A DNA stretch of 5,684 nt from an uncultured Clostridia bacterium (lineage in GTDB: Bacteria > Bacillota > Clostridia > HGM11514), in contig CABSMD010000174.1 of NCBI GenBank assembly GCA_902478725.1, forward strand, positions 1-5,684. The letters run 5' to 3'. The position numbers and the translations under genes are program-made. This document shows, piece by piece, positions 1 through 5,613 of the stretch; positions within the stretch are counted from its first letter, which is position 1, and the number at the start of each line of letters is the position of its first letter. The notes below the pieces were generated by a model. It saw only the letters and a program-made list of their open reading frames with translations. It did not search any database and was not told the origin of the DNA.

Positions 1-460
1 GCCAACCAAAGACATTTTCTTCTACTAATCTTCTGAATGTATTATCATAAGGAGTCTCAATTTTAATAAATGTTTCTAGCTCAATCGTGTCAATGCTAAG
101 AGGCTTAAATATAATTACTTCTTGAGAACCACCCAAAAGATTTGTTATATAATATTTTTTTTGCTTCTTTGCCGCAAAGTTCTGACTTTCAATTGCAAAA
201 TAACTTTGTATAAATTCTTGTTTTAAAGAAGACAAAAGCTCTTTATTATTATCCCACCTAATCTGATGCACATCTCCCGCTTTTCTGTCTACATGAGATA
301 GACGTGCATTGTACGCTTTTTTCTTCCATACTATCGTAATATTACGACTTGTACCCAATTCTACTGAATTTCCGTATGTAAAATATTGTATGTAATCTTT
401 AGGGATCGTAATACCATAATTAAAAAATGATTTATCTATTTTTTTGTAATAATCTTTCAC
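1..460 (-). CDS. Unidentified AT-rich protein, N-terminal part only (runs off the left edge)
   Basis: An open frame of 153 codons without a stop runs from a GTG at 460-458 to the window edge. An in-frame TGA lies at 481-479, so the start falls within the next few codons. The GTG is preceded by AAGG at 473-470 (9-nt spacing), and GAGGG lies slightly further upstream. The translated stretch contains no ATG codon, so a non-ATG start is needed. The product is soluble-looking, with no signal peptide or membrane segment, and is rich in Lys, Tyr, Asn and Ile. It starts MKDYYKKIDKSFFNYGITIP. Later blocks include a WKKKAY patch, IRWDNNKELL at about residues 69-78 and EFIQSYFAIES at about 84-94. I do not recognise the family with confidence. 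The basic beta-rich N-terminus vaguely recalls DNA-binding regions of restriction-type enzymes, but this is only a guess. At about 30% GC, against an estimated 50-55% in the genes to the right, it looks horizontally acquired. It lies just downstream of ssrA, in the same direction. Confidence 0.72.
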   Translation of the reverse strand, partial: MKDYYKKIDKSFFNYGITIPKDYIQYFTYGNSVELGTSRNITIVWKKKAYNARLSHVDRKAGDVHQIRWDNNKELLSSLKQEFIQSYFAIESQNFAAKKQKKYYITNLLGGSQEVIIFKPLSIDTIELETFIKIETPYDNTFRRLVEENVFGW

Positions 461-550
461 ATTATATCGCCTTGTCCCTCATATTCAATAGAGATAATTT
501 CTTAGTTTATAAAAGATATAATACCTAAATTACTCAATGTTTGTATTTAG

Positions 551-580
551 CACTAGCTGTTCAATTTGGTGGAGCTAGTG
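551..580. repeat. Perfect 8-bp inverted repeat with 14-nt loop
   Basis: CACTAGCT at 551-558 is the exact reverse complement of AGCTAGTG at 573-580. The loop contains TTGGTGG, which is part of the partial copy of the ssrA 3' end. No T-run follows on either strand, so it does not look like an intrinsic terminator. It could be a recombinase binding site at an island end, or an RNA stem downstream of ssrA. Confidence 0.6.
561..574. repeat. Imperfect direct repeat of the ssrA 3' end, distal copy (att-like)
   Basis: This 14-base stretch matches 618-631 at 12 positions, including an uninterrupted TTGGTGGAG. On the minus strand it reads CTCCACCAA, the acceptor end of tmRNA plus its CCA. Integrating elements that target tRNA or tmRNA genes commonly leave such a duplicate of the 3' end. 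The identity is short, so chance or an old, eroded duplication cannot be excluded. Confidence 0.4.
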
Positions 581-611
581 ATTCGCTCGTCGAATTGCTC
601 CGGGGTTCGAC
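581..611. repeat. Two overlapping short inverted repeats
   Basis: ATTCG (581-585) pairs with CGAAT (591-595) around a 5-nt loop. GTCGAA (589-594) pairs with TTCGAC (606-611) around an 11-nt loop. The two share bases, so only one can form at a time. Together with the repeat at 551-580 they fill most of the space between ssrA and the AT-rich gene. Dense short palindromes of this type fit a site-specific recombination site, but no recombinase is encoded in the window to support this. Confidence 0.45.
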
Positions 612-617
612 CAGTGA

Positions 618-631
618 TTAAATTGGTGGAG
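618..631. repeat. Imperfect direct repeat, ssrA-proximal copy (att-like)
   Basis: This is the partner of the copy at 561-574, 57 bases away. It covers the last eight bases of the tmRNA gene (624-631, minus-strand CTCCACCA) and six bases beyond it. If an element integrated here, this copy is the one that keeps the tmRNA 3' end intact. Confidence 0.4.
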
Positions 632-988
632 GCGAGGGGAGTTGAACCCCTGTCCGAAAATACTTCCACATGACTTTCTCCGGGTGCAGCAGAGAATTAA
701 GATTCCCGCCGGCGGCAGTTTCCCTGCATCCTGCCGCCATTGGTAGCTTCATTTGTCATGCCCGGGGCAAAGCTTACCCGGGTCACGTTCACCGCTTAGA
801 TTACGCCCAAACCCGAGCCGCGGTCAACGCGGGCCGGACGGCCGCCTGATTTGAGGCGGCAAGCAGCATTACGCTGCTACTAAATTATTTTCGTTAGCGT
901 TTAATTTTAAATTCCGGATTTTAAAGTGGCTCCGGACCACTACCCGCTTATCATGCTTCACTATCCCCGTCGAAACCCTTACGCCCCC
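624..988 (-). ncRNA. ssrA: Transfer-messenger RNA (tmRNA)
   Basis: This 365-nt RNA rescues ribosomes stalled on mRNAs without a stop codon. It enters as alanyl-tRNA, then supplies a short reading frame that adds a degradation tag. The 5' end GGGGGCG (988-982) pairs with CGCCTCC before ACCA, forming a 7-bp acceptor stem with the G3-U pair recognised by alanyl-tRNA synthetase. CCA is encoded at 626-624. The T arm has 5-bp stems at 635-639 and 647-651 around loop TTCAACT. A first pseudoknot is visible: AGTGG/CCACT (plus-strand 925-929 with 937-941), with TCCGGA in the loop pairing with a second TCCGGA at 913-918. The tag frame follows directly and ends in a GCAGC/GCTGC hairpin. Length and layout are typical of one-piece bacterial tmRNA. 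The gene follows smpB, and a separate promoter lies in the gap. The first base of mature RNA is inferred from acceptor pairing. Confidence 0.97.
869..898 (-). other. tmRNA tag reading frame (ANENNLVAA, stop TAA)
   Basis: The resume codon is GCT at 898-896, preceded by the A-rich TTAAAC context usual for tmRNA. It is followed by AAC GAA AAT AAT TTA GTA GCA GCG and TAA at 871-869. Including the alanine carried by the tmRNA itself, the added peptide would be AANENNLVAA. The hydrophobic end with two alanines is the usual signal for ClpXP-type proteases. The final LVAA in place of the more common ALAA is a small variation. Confidence 0.88.
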
Positions 989-1020
989 ATATCTGTATTT
1001 ATTTTGAATATCGCTCTGTT

Positions 1021-1050
1021 AGTATAGCACAGTTTTCTATCCCTGCGCAA
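1021..1050 (-). promoter_or_regulatory. Probable ssrA promoter
   Basis: On the minus strand TTGCGC (1050-1045) and TATACT (1026-1021) are separated by 18 bases, and the -10 box is preceded by TGC, an extended -10 motif. Transcription would start around 1014-1015, leaving a leader of roughly 26 nt before the mature tmRNA 5' end, to be removed by RNase P. The promoter lies between smpB and ssrA, so tmRNA can be made independently of the upstream genes. Confidence 0.6.
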
Positions 1051-1081
1051 GTGTAATTTTTTTACAAAATTGCATGCCGCC

Positions 1082-1537
1082 TTATGCATTGCGCTCGCGC
1101 AGGGTCCTCTGAATCCTTCTGTCCGCCTCACGCCGGGCGGTAGTATCGCGTTTGTCATACGTCTTTTTTCCTTTGACCACGGCAACCTCCACCTTGATCC
1201 GCGGGCCGCTGAAATACAGGCTCAGCGGCACGATCGTATAACCATCCTGCTTGATCTGCCCGAACAGCTTGTTGATCTCCCGCTTATGCAGCAACAGCCG
1301 GCGCGGCCGAAGCGGATCACGGTTGAATAGATTCCCCTTTTCATAGGGGCTTATGTGCATCCCGGTGAGGTAAGCCTCGCCGTTTTTGATATCGACATAC
1401 GAATCCTTTAAATTGGCCTTGCCCGCCCGAAGCGATTTGACCTCGGTGCCGCAGAGCTCAATGCCGGCCTCCAGTGTTTCTAGGATGAAATAATCGTGCC
1501 GTGCTTTTTTGTTTTGAACCACTGTTTTTTTCTCCAT
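1082..1537 (-). CDS. smpB: SsrA-binding protein SmpB
   Basis: SmpB binds the tRNA-like part of tmRNA, brings it to the empty A site of a stalled ribosome and stands in for the missing anticodon arm. The 151-residue product has the usual family length. Visible motifs are NKKARHDY (9-16), the beta-barrel signature GIELCGTEVKSLR (25-37), GKKTYDKRDT (123-132) and the basic C-terminal tail from about 133, which enters the mRNA channel and folds as a helix. The ATG at 1537 is chosen because GAGGG sits 7 bases upstream and family members begin MEKK-like. A TTG seven codons upstream is open but would overlap the end of rnr and has no comparable ribosome binding site. The gap to rnr is only 10 bases, so the two are very likely co-transcribed, and the RNA partner of SmpB follows directly downstream. 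Confidence 0.96.
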   Translation of the reverse strand: MEKKTVVQNKKARHDYFILETLEAGIELCGTEVKSLRAGKANLKDSYVDIKNGEAYLTGMHISPYEKGNLFNRDPLRPRRLLLHKREINKLFGQIKQDGYTIVPLSLYFSGPRIKVEVAVVKGKKTYDKRDTTARREADRRIQRTLRERNA

Positions 1538-1547
1538 GGCTTTTCCC

Positions 1548-3656
1548 TCACTCAACAATAAAATCGATCTGGCGCACCTCAGGCTTGGCGTCCACCAGCC
1601 GCACGGTCACCTCGTCGCCGATGCGGTACATCTTGTGGGTGTGCTCCCCAAGCAGCATCATCTGATCCTCATGAAAGATATAATAATCGTCGTCCAGCGA
1701 CGTGACGCGCACCAGTCCTTCCACCGTATTATCCAGTTCCACAAAGAACCCAAACGAGGTCACGCCGGATACCACACCTGTGAAGGTCTCGCCGATGAAT
1801 TGATGCATGTACTCCACCTTTTTGATGTCGTCCACATCCCGTTCGGCGCTCTCCGCTGCACGCTCGGTTTCGCTGCACTGGACAGCCGCCTTTTTGACAT
1901 ACTCCGCCCAGAACGACTCGCGGTTACCGTCCATACCGGCACGTTCCAGCTCCTTTACGATGCGGTGCACCGTCAAATCCGGATAGCGGCGGATGGGGGA
2001 AGTGAAGTGGCAGTAATACTTTGCGCTCAACCCAAAATGCCCTAAATTTTCCGGGCTGTACTCCGCTTTCATCAAGGAACGGAGCATCATGGTGGAAAGC
2101 ACCTTTTCTTCCTTCTTGCCTTTGCATTTTTCCAATACCTTTTGCAGGGTTTTTGGATGCAGCTCCGTCGAGGCCTTAATCGGATAGCCAAGGTTGTGCG
2201 CGATTTTGGCAAAGGTCTCAATTTTGGCAGCATCCGGCTTCTCGTGCACCCGATACATACAGGGTTTTCCCATCCAGAACACATGCTCCGCGACCGTCTC
2301 GTTGGCCAGCAGCATGAATTCCTCAATAATCTGGTTGGATATCGTTGTTTCGTACTTTTCGATGCTCAAGGGTTTTCCGTCCTCATCCAACTTGATCTTG
2401 GCCTCGGGAAAATCAAAATCGAGACTGCCGCGCGCGGTCCGCTTGCGGCGCAGAACCAGCGCCAGCTCACGCATGTCTTCAAACAACCCGCGCAGAGACG
2501 CGTATTTTTGGCAGGTCTCCGGATTGGACTGTTCCAATACCTCGGTCACCGCCTGATAGGTCATCCGTTCGCTGGAACGGATGACCGAACGTCCGATTTT
2601 ATAGTCTACGACCTTGCCGCCCTTGTCCACCTCCATGACCGCCGACACGGTGAGACGATCTTCGTGCGGGTGCAGGCTGCAAATCCCGTTGGATAAACGC
2701 TCCGGCAGCATCGGCACCACGCGGTCCACCAGATAGACGCTGGTGCCGCGCTCATACGCCTCTTTGTCGATCTTGCCGTTCTGCTTTACGTAATGGCTCA
2801 CGTCGGCAATGTGTACGCCGAGGCGGTAATGCCCGCCCTCCAGCTTTTGCAGGGAGATGGCGTCGTCCAGATCCTTTGCGTCCTCCCCGTCGATCGTAAT
2901 GACGCATTCGCCGCGAAAATCCATCCGTCCCTCGGTCTCCTGTTCGGAGATCACAGAGGGGATCCGTTCTGCTTCGCCCAATACGCCCTCGTCAAAGGTG
3001 TCGCGGATATGGTATTGGCGCAGCACGGAACGAATCACGGTGTCGTTCTCGCTTGGATACCCCAGCACCTCGACGATCCGCCCTTCCGGGTTACGCCGCG
3101 TCTCAGGAAACTCGGTAACCAGCGCAACCACTTTTTGCCCGTCACGGGCGTTTAAGCAGTCCTCCTTGGGGATATAGATATCCTTTGCGATCCGCTTGTC
3201 GTCCGGCACTACAAAGCCGTGGTTTCGTGATTTTTCGAACAGCCCCACCACCGTCTGGTTGGCGCGCTCGGTTATTTTTGTGATCTCGCCTTCCCGCCGC
3301 TTTCCGCCGGAATCGGCTTTTACGATCTTGGCCAGCACCATGTCGCCGTTTAACGCGCCGTGGGTGCTGTCGGCGGGGATGAACACATCCGCCTGATCCG
3401 CCTCGGTCAGCACGAAGCCAAAGCCGCGCTCGTTTCCCTGAAACAGGCCGCGCACCAGGCCCAGCCGTTCGATGATCGCGTACCGTTTCTTTTTTGTCTG
3501 CACGACCAGCCCTTCCCCGATCAGCTCGTCAAGCAACGCTTCAAGCTTGCCCACGTCCCCGCGCGGCACCTCCAGCACCGCCGCCAAATCCTCCAGCGTC
3601 ATCGGGACATAGCTCTTTTCATTCATAAATCCTACGATCTTTTGTTTTCTTGTCAT
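1548..3656 (-). CDS. rnr: Ribonuclease R (3'-5' exoribonuclease, RNB family)
   Basis: RNase R is a processive cytoplasmic 3'-5' exoribonuclease that degrades structured RNA and, with tmRNA-SmpB, the defective mRNAs freed by trans-translation. The 702-residue product shows the expected order: an N-terminal winged-helix region (about 1-60), two cold-shock-type OB domains (about 65-205), the RNB catalytic domain (about 246-570) and a C-terminal S1 domain (about 620-702, containing GVVSGVTSFGFFVEL). The catalytic aspartate cluster is in IDGEDAKDLDDAIS (255-268), and the RNB hallmark HFTSPIRRYPDL is at 550-561, so the enzyme appears active. It lacks the long basic C-terminal extension of the roughly 800-residue E. 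coli enzyme, as is usual for shorter Firmicute versions. The ATG at 3656 is preferred because AAAGGAG ends 4 to 5 bases before it; an ATG seven codons upstream has no ribosome binding site. The gene overlaps neither neighbour and precedes smpB by 10 bases. Confidence 0.97.
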   Translation of the reverse strand: MTRKQKIVGFMNEKSYVPMTLEDLAAVLEVPRGDVGKLEALLDELIGEGLVVQTKKKRYAIIERLGLVRGLFQGNERGFGFVLTEADQADVFIPADSTHGALNGDMVLAKIVKADSGGKRREGEITKITERANQTVVGLFEKSRNHGFVVPDDKRIAKDIYIPKEDCLNARDGQKVVALVTEFPETRRNPEGRIVEVLGYPSENDTVIRSVLRQYHIRDTFDEGVLGEAERIPSVISEQETEGRMDFRGECVITIDGEDAKDLDDAISLQKLEGGHYRLGVHIADVSHYVKQNGKIDKEAYERGTSVYLVDRVVPMLPERLSNGICSLHPHEDRLTVSAVMEVDKGGKVVDYKIGRSVIRSSERMTYQAVTEVLEQSNPETCQKYASLRGLFEDMRELALVLRRKRTARGSLDFDFPEAKIKLDEDGKPLSIEKYETTISNQIIEEFMLLANETVAEHVFWMGKPCMYRVHEKPDAAKIETFAKIAHNLGYPIKASTELHPKTLQKVLEKCKGKKEEKVLSTMMLRSLMKAEYSPENLGHFGLSAKYYCHFTSPIRRYPDLTVHRIVKELERAGMDGNRESFWAEYVKKAAVQCSETERAAESAERDVDDIKKVEYMHQFIGETFTGVVSGVTSFGFFVELDNTVEGLVRVTSLDDDYYIFHEDQMMLLGEHTHKMYRIGDEVTVRLVDAKPEVRQIDFIVE

Positions 3657-3683
3657 AATTCTCCTTTTCCATACCATACAAAT

Positions 3684-3718
3684 AAAAAAGCCACGCTACT
3701 TATAGTATGCGTGGCCTT
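3684..3718 (-). terminator. Intrinsic terminator after secG
   Basis: On the minus strand GCCACGC (3715-3709) and GCGTGGC (3696-3690) form a 7-bp GC-rich stem around a 12-nt loop, followed directly by six T residues. An A-rich run before the stem can pair with the T-run and extend it. It lies 14 bases after the secG stop and only about 28 bases before the rnr start, so it separates, or partly separates, secG from rnr-smpB. Confidence 0.85.
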
Positions 3719-3729
3719 GTCGGTTTCAA
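3699..3729 (-). promoter_or_regulatory. Possible rnr promoter overlapping the secG terminator
   Basis: Minus-strand TTGAAA (3729-3724) is a good -35 box. TATAAG (3704-3699), in the terminator loop, is a fair -10 box, but the 19-base spacer is long. A start near 3692 would fall within the second arm of the hairpin, so rnr transcripts begun here could not form it. The site is suggested mainly by the lack of any other rnr promoter between terminator and gene. Confidence 0.35.
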
Positions 3730-3732
3730 TAC

Positions 3733-3963
3733 CTATTTTACAAAATGGAGCACGATGGCGAGCACCATAAACAAGATGGCGCAAGCGCTTGTCCATTTCC
3801 CCAAAATCGCATCTATCGTCCTGCCCTTGTTCTTGCCGAAAAAGGTCTCCGCACCGCCGGCGATACTGCCGGACAATCCGGCCTGCCTGCCCGACTGCAG
3901 CAAAACGATCACGATCAACGCAACACATATCACGATATATACAATATTAACTGCCAGGCTCAT
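3733..3963 (-). CDS. secG: Preprotein translocase subunit SecG
   Basis: SecG is the small accessory subunit of the SecYEG protein-export channel in the cytoplasmic membrane and helps SecA-driven transport. The 76-residue product has two membrane segments (about 4-22 and 58-74) joined by the conserved cytoplasmic loop: LLQSGRQAGLSG, then GGAETFFGKNKGR (36-48). The length is typical of Gram-positive SecG. The ATG at 3963 is chosen because AGGAGG lies 9 bases upstream and the membrane segment starts at once. A longer open frame reaching 4008 would add 15 hydrophilic residues without a ribosome binding site. A near-consensus promoter lies upstream and an intrinsic terminator follows, so secG can be transcribed on its own. 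Its place before rnr-smpB is a conserved Firmicute arrangement. Confidence 0.95.
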   Translation of the reverse strand: MSLAVNIVYIVICVALIVIVLLQSGRQAGLSGSIAGGAETFFGKNKGRTIDAILGKWTSACAILFMVLAIVLHFVK

Positions 3964-4025
3964 TCCCCGCAACCTCCTATTTTCATCCCCGCATTTTTTC
4001 CGGGACATAATCGCTACGTTAGAGC

Positions 4026-4054
4026 ATTATACCACACCACAATCTCTTTTGCAA
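4026..4054 (-). promoter_or_regulatory. Strong sigma-A-type promoter of secG
   Basis: Minus-strand TTGCAA (4054-4049) and a perfect TATAAT (4031-4026) are separated by 17 bases, and TGG precedes the -10 box (extended -10). Transcription would begin near 4018-4020, giving a leader of roughly 55 nt before secG. Confidence 0.85.
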
Positions 4055-4096
4055 GTGTTTTTTGAAAAAATATGACAAACTTTTCCCAAAATGCGG

Positions 4097-4126
4097 TTGC
4101 CTTAGAGCGGAAACTTATGTTACAAT
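4097..4126 (+). promoter_or_regulatory. Promoter of the HD-domain gene
   Basis: TTGCCT (4097-4102) and TACAAT (4121-4126) are separated by 18 bases, with TGT before the -10 box (extended -10). The start would fall near 4133, about 27 bases before the ATG at 4160. The promoter is back to back with that of secG; the two -35 boxes are 42 bases apart. Confidence 0.65.
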
Positions 4127-4159
4127 GTAAGAAAGAGGAACAAACCGAGGGGGAACGAG

Positions 4160-4744
4160 ATGGATTGCAAGGATCGTTTTATTGAACTATATCAGGAAAA
4201 TGTCAAGCGTGAGGGAGCAGATGCGATGCTGGAGTACCTCATGTCAAAATCGAGCGACTTTTTTACTGCCCCGGCCAGCGCACGCTTTCATGGATCATAC
4301 CCGGGCGGGCTTTTGGAGCATAGCATAAATGTCTATGACTGCCTGGTGGATTACCTTTCCCGCCCGCGCACGGCTGAGCGCTACCGGATGGAGTTTTCGC
4401 CCGAAACGGTCGCTATCGTCGCGCTGTTGCACGATGTATGCAAGATCAACTGCTACCAGCCGGGCACCCGCAATGTCAAGGATGAGCAGGGGGTGTGGCA
4501 CAGCGTGCCGTCCTATACCTATGACGACAAGCTGCCCTACGGGCATGGCGAGAAATCGGTTTATATCATCAACGGCTACATGCGCCTCTCGCGCGAAGAG
4601 GCTTTTGCGGTGCGCTACCACATGGGTTTCTCGGGAATCGAGGATAAAAACAGCATCGGCGCGGCGTTTGAGAGGTATCCGCTTGCCTTTGCGCTGTCGG
4701 TGGCGGACATGGAGGCGACCTATTTTCTGGAGGGAAAAAAATAA
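4160..4744 (+). CDS. Stand-alone HD-domain protein, probable metal-dependent hydrolase (YhaM-like HD fold)
   Basis: The 194-residue product is almost entirely one HD domain, a fold that holds divalent metal ions and usually cleaves phosphodiester or phosphomonoester bonds in nucleotides or nucleic acids. Visible metal-site candidates are H44 in FHGSYPGG, H54 in LLEHS, H91-D92 in LLHDVCK, H129 in GHGEKS, H154 in RYHMG and D183 near the C-terminus, so the set looks complete. The run HGSYPGGLLEHS resembles the HD part of the 3'-5' exoribonuclease YhaM, but the N-terminal OB domain of that enzyme is absent. The substrate cannot be read from the sequence. No signal peptide or membrane segment is seen, so it should be cytoplasmic. 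A GAGGGGG block ends 6 bases before the ATG. The gene diverges from secG and is followed after 92 bases by an EAL-domain gene in the same direction. Confidence 0.85.
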   Translation: MDCKDRFIELYQENVKREGADAMLEYLMSKSSDFFTAPASARFHGSYPGGLLEHSINVYDCLVDYLSRPRTAERYRMEFSPETVAIVALLHDVCKINCYQPGTRNVKDEQGVWHSVPSYTYDDKLPYGHGEKSVYIINGYMRLSREEAFAVRYHMGFSGIEDKNSIGAAFERYPLAFALSVADMEATYFLEGKK

Positions 4745-4836
4745 CTGGTATGAAGAGCCATTTTGCGCTATACTTTAGATAGAACCATGTTTTCTCCTGT
4801 ATGGGAGCTGCAAAATAATTAACTGGAGGTGTTACC

Positions 4837-5613
4837 ATGAAGTATTCCAGGGATACGATCCGGGCGCTGCTCAAGGACAACGCGTTGGTGCTCTACGGGC
4901 AGCCAAAGTGGACGTTCGGCAAAAATACCTGCAATACCTATGAGGTGTTTGCAGAAATGCTGCTGACGGCCGACAGGGGCAGCATCCACGCGGCCGAGGT
5001 GATCGATGTCATCGAGGCGGACGAGGAACTGACCCAGCTTTTCTCCAACTGGTTTTTGCACGAAGCGCTCAAAACGGGCGAGTACCTGACCCAAAAAACG
5101 GGGATACCGATTATCCTTTCGATGAACGTGCTGGGCTTTCAGGCTAATCTGCCGGAGTTTTATGACCGGATCGCGGCCGCCATTGGGCAGAGCAGTCTCA
5201 CGCCGGATATGATCCAGTTTGAACTGAGCGAGGCGCAGCAGCTGACCAATACCGGCATCCAAAACCTCAACCGGGTGCACGACGAACTCGGGGTTAAGTT
5301 GCTGCTTGGAAACTTCGGGATGGGGCACTCCAATTTGGATTTGCTTAAATATCTGCACTGCGACGGTATTGAACTTGCCAAAGCCTTTGCAAAGGATGTG
5401 CCGGAGTCAGATACCGCCTGTAAGCTGCTCGTCGGGATCTCCCACCTGGCTCAGACCCTCAACCTGACGGTATGCGCCAAGGGGATCGAGACGGCCGAGC
5501 AGATGGAGTTTTTTGAGAATATTGACTTTTTCAAAGGGCAGGGCTACCTGATCGGCGCGCCCATGCCGATTGACGAGTTGGCCGGATTTATTACAAAGTA
5601 TGCGAAAAGATAG
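4837..5613 (+). CDS. Stand-alone degenerate EAL-domain protein, probably not an active c-di-GMP phosphodiesterase
   Basis: The 258-residue product spans one EAL domain and nothing else: no GGDEF, sensor or membrane part. Conserved landmarks are GQP (21-23, for YQP), AEMLL (39-43, for EALLR), MN (96-97, for the NLS motif), FELSE (128-132, for LEITE), NFGMGHSNL (159-167), AKGIET (214-219) and QGY (235-237). The normally catalytic DD of DDFGTG is G158-N159, the KID motif reads ELA (179-181), and the catalytic base Glu of AEGVET is K215. Some metal ligands (E40, N97, E129) remain, but two to four essential groups are gone, so cleavage of c-di-GMP is unlikely. Such proteins often act as c-di-GMP receptors or protein-binding modules; this is an inference. 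GGAGGT (4825-4830) sits 6 bases before the ATG. The 92-base gap after the HD gene has no clear terminator, so joint transcription is possible. Confidence 0.9.
   Translation: MKYSRDTIRALLKDNALVLYGQPKWTFGKNTCNTYEVFAEMLLTADRGSIHAAEVIDVIEADEELTQLFSNWFLHEALKTGEYLTQKTGIPIILSMNVLGFQANLPEFYDRIAAAIGQSSLTPDMIQFELSEAQQLTNTGIQNLNRVHDELGVKLLLGNFGMGHSNLDLLKYLHCDGIELAKAFAKDVPESDTACKLLVGISHLAQTLNLTVCAKGIETAEQMEFFENIDFFKGQGYLIGAPMPIDELAGFITKYAKR

Noticed and set aside
568..611. Degenerate tRNA gene ending in CTCCACCA next to ssrA
   Set aside because: A 5-bp stem-loop resembling a T arm is present, but its spacing to the acceptor end is 3 bases too long and no acceptor partner or anticodon arm is found.
1538..1558. 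Longer smpB start at a TTG codon (adds 7 residues)
   Set aside because: It would overlap the end of rnr, uses a rarer start and lacks a ribosome binding site; the ATG at 1537 has GAGGG at good spacing and fits the family N-terminus.
1536..2045. Plus-strand open frames opposite smpB and rnr (for example 1536-2045 and 2142-2696)
   Set aside because: They are antisense shadows of GC-rich genes, with no ribosome binding sites and no recognisable domains.
3657..3677. Upstream ATG for rnr (adds 7 residues)
   Set aside because: No ribosome binding site precedes it, and the AAAGGAG that serves the ATG at 3656 would lie inside the coding region.
3964..4008. Longer SecG start (adds 15 residues)
   Set aside because: The extra residues are charged and unlike the family, and AGGAGG is correctly placed for the ATG at 3963.
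4745..4774. Separate promoter for the EAL gene, with TATACT at 4769-4774
   Set aside because: The -10 box is good, but no -35 box matches more than about half of the consensus at suitable spacing.
4745..4836. c-di-GMP riboswitch in front of the EAL gene
   Set aside because: The gap is only 92 bases and shows none of the conserved GEMM-type core sequences or a long paired structure.
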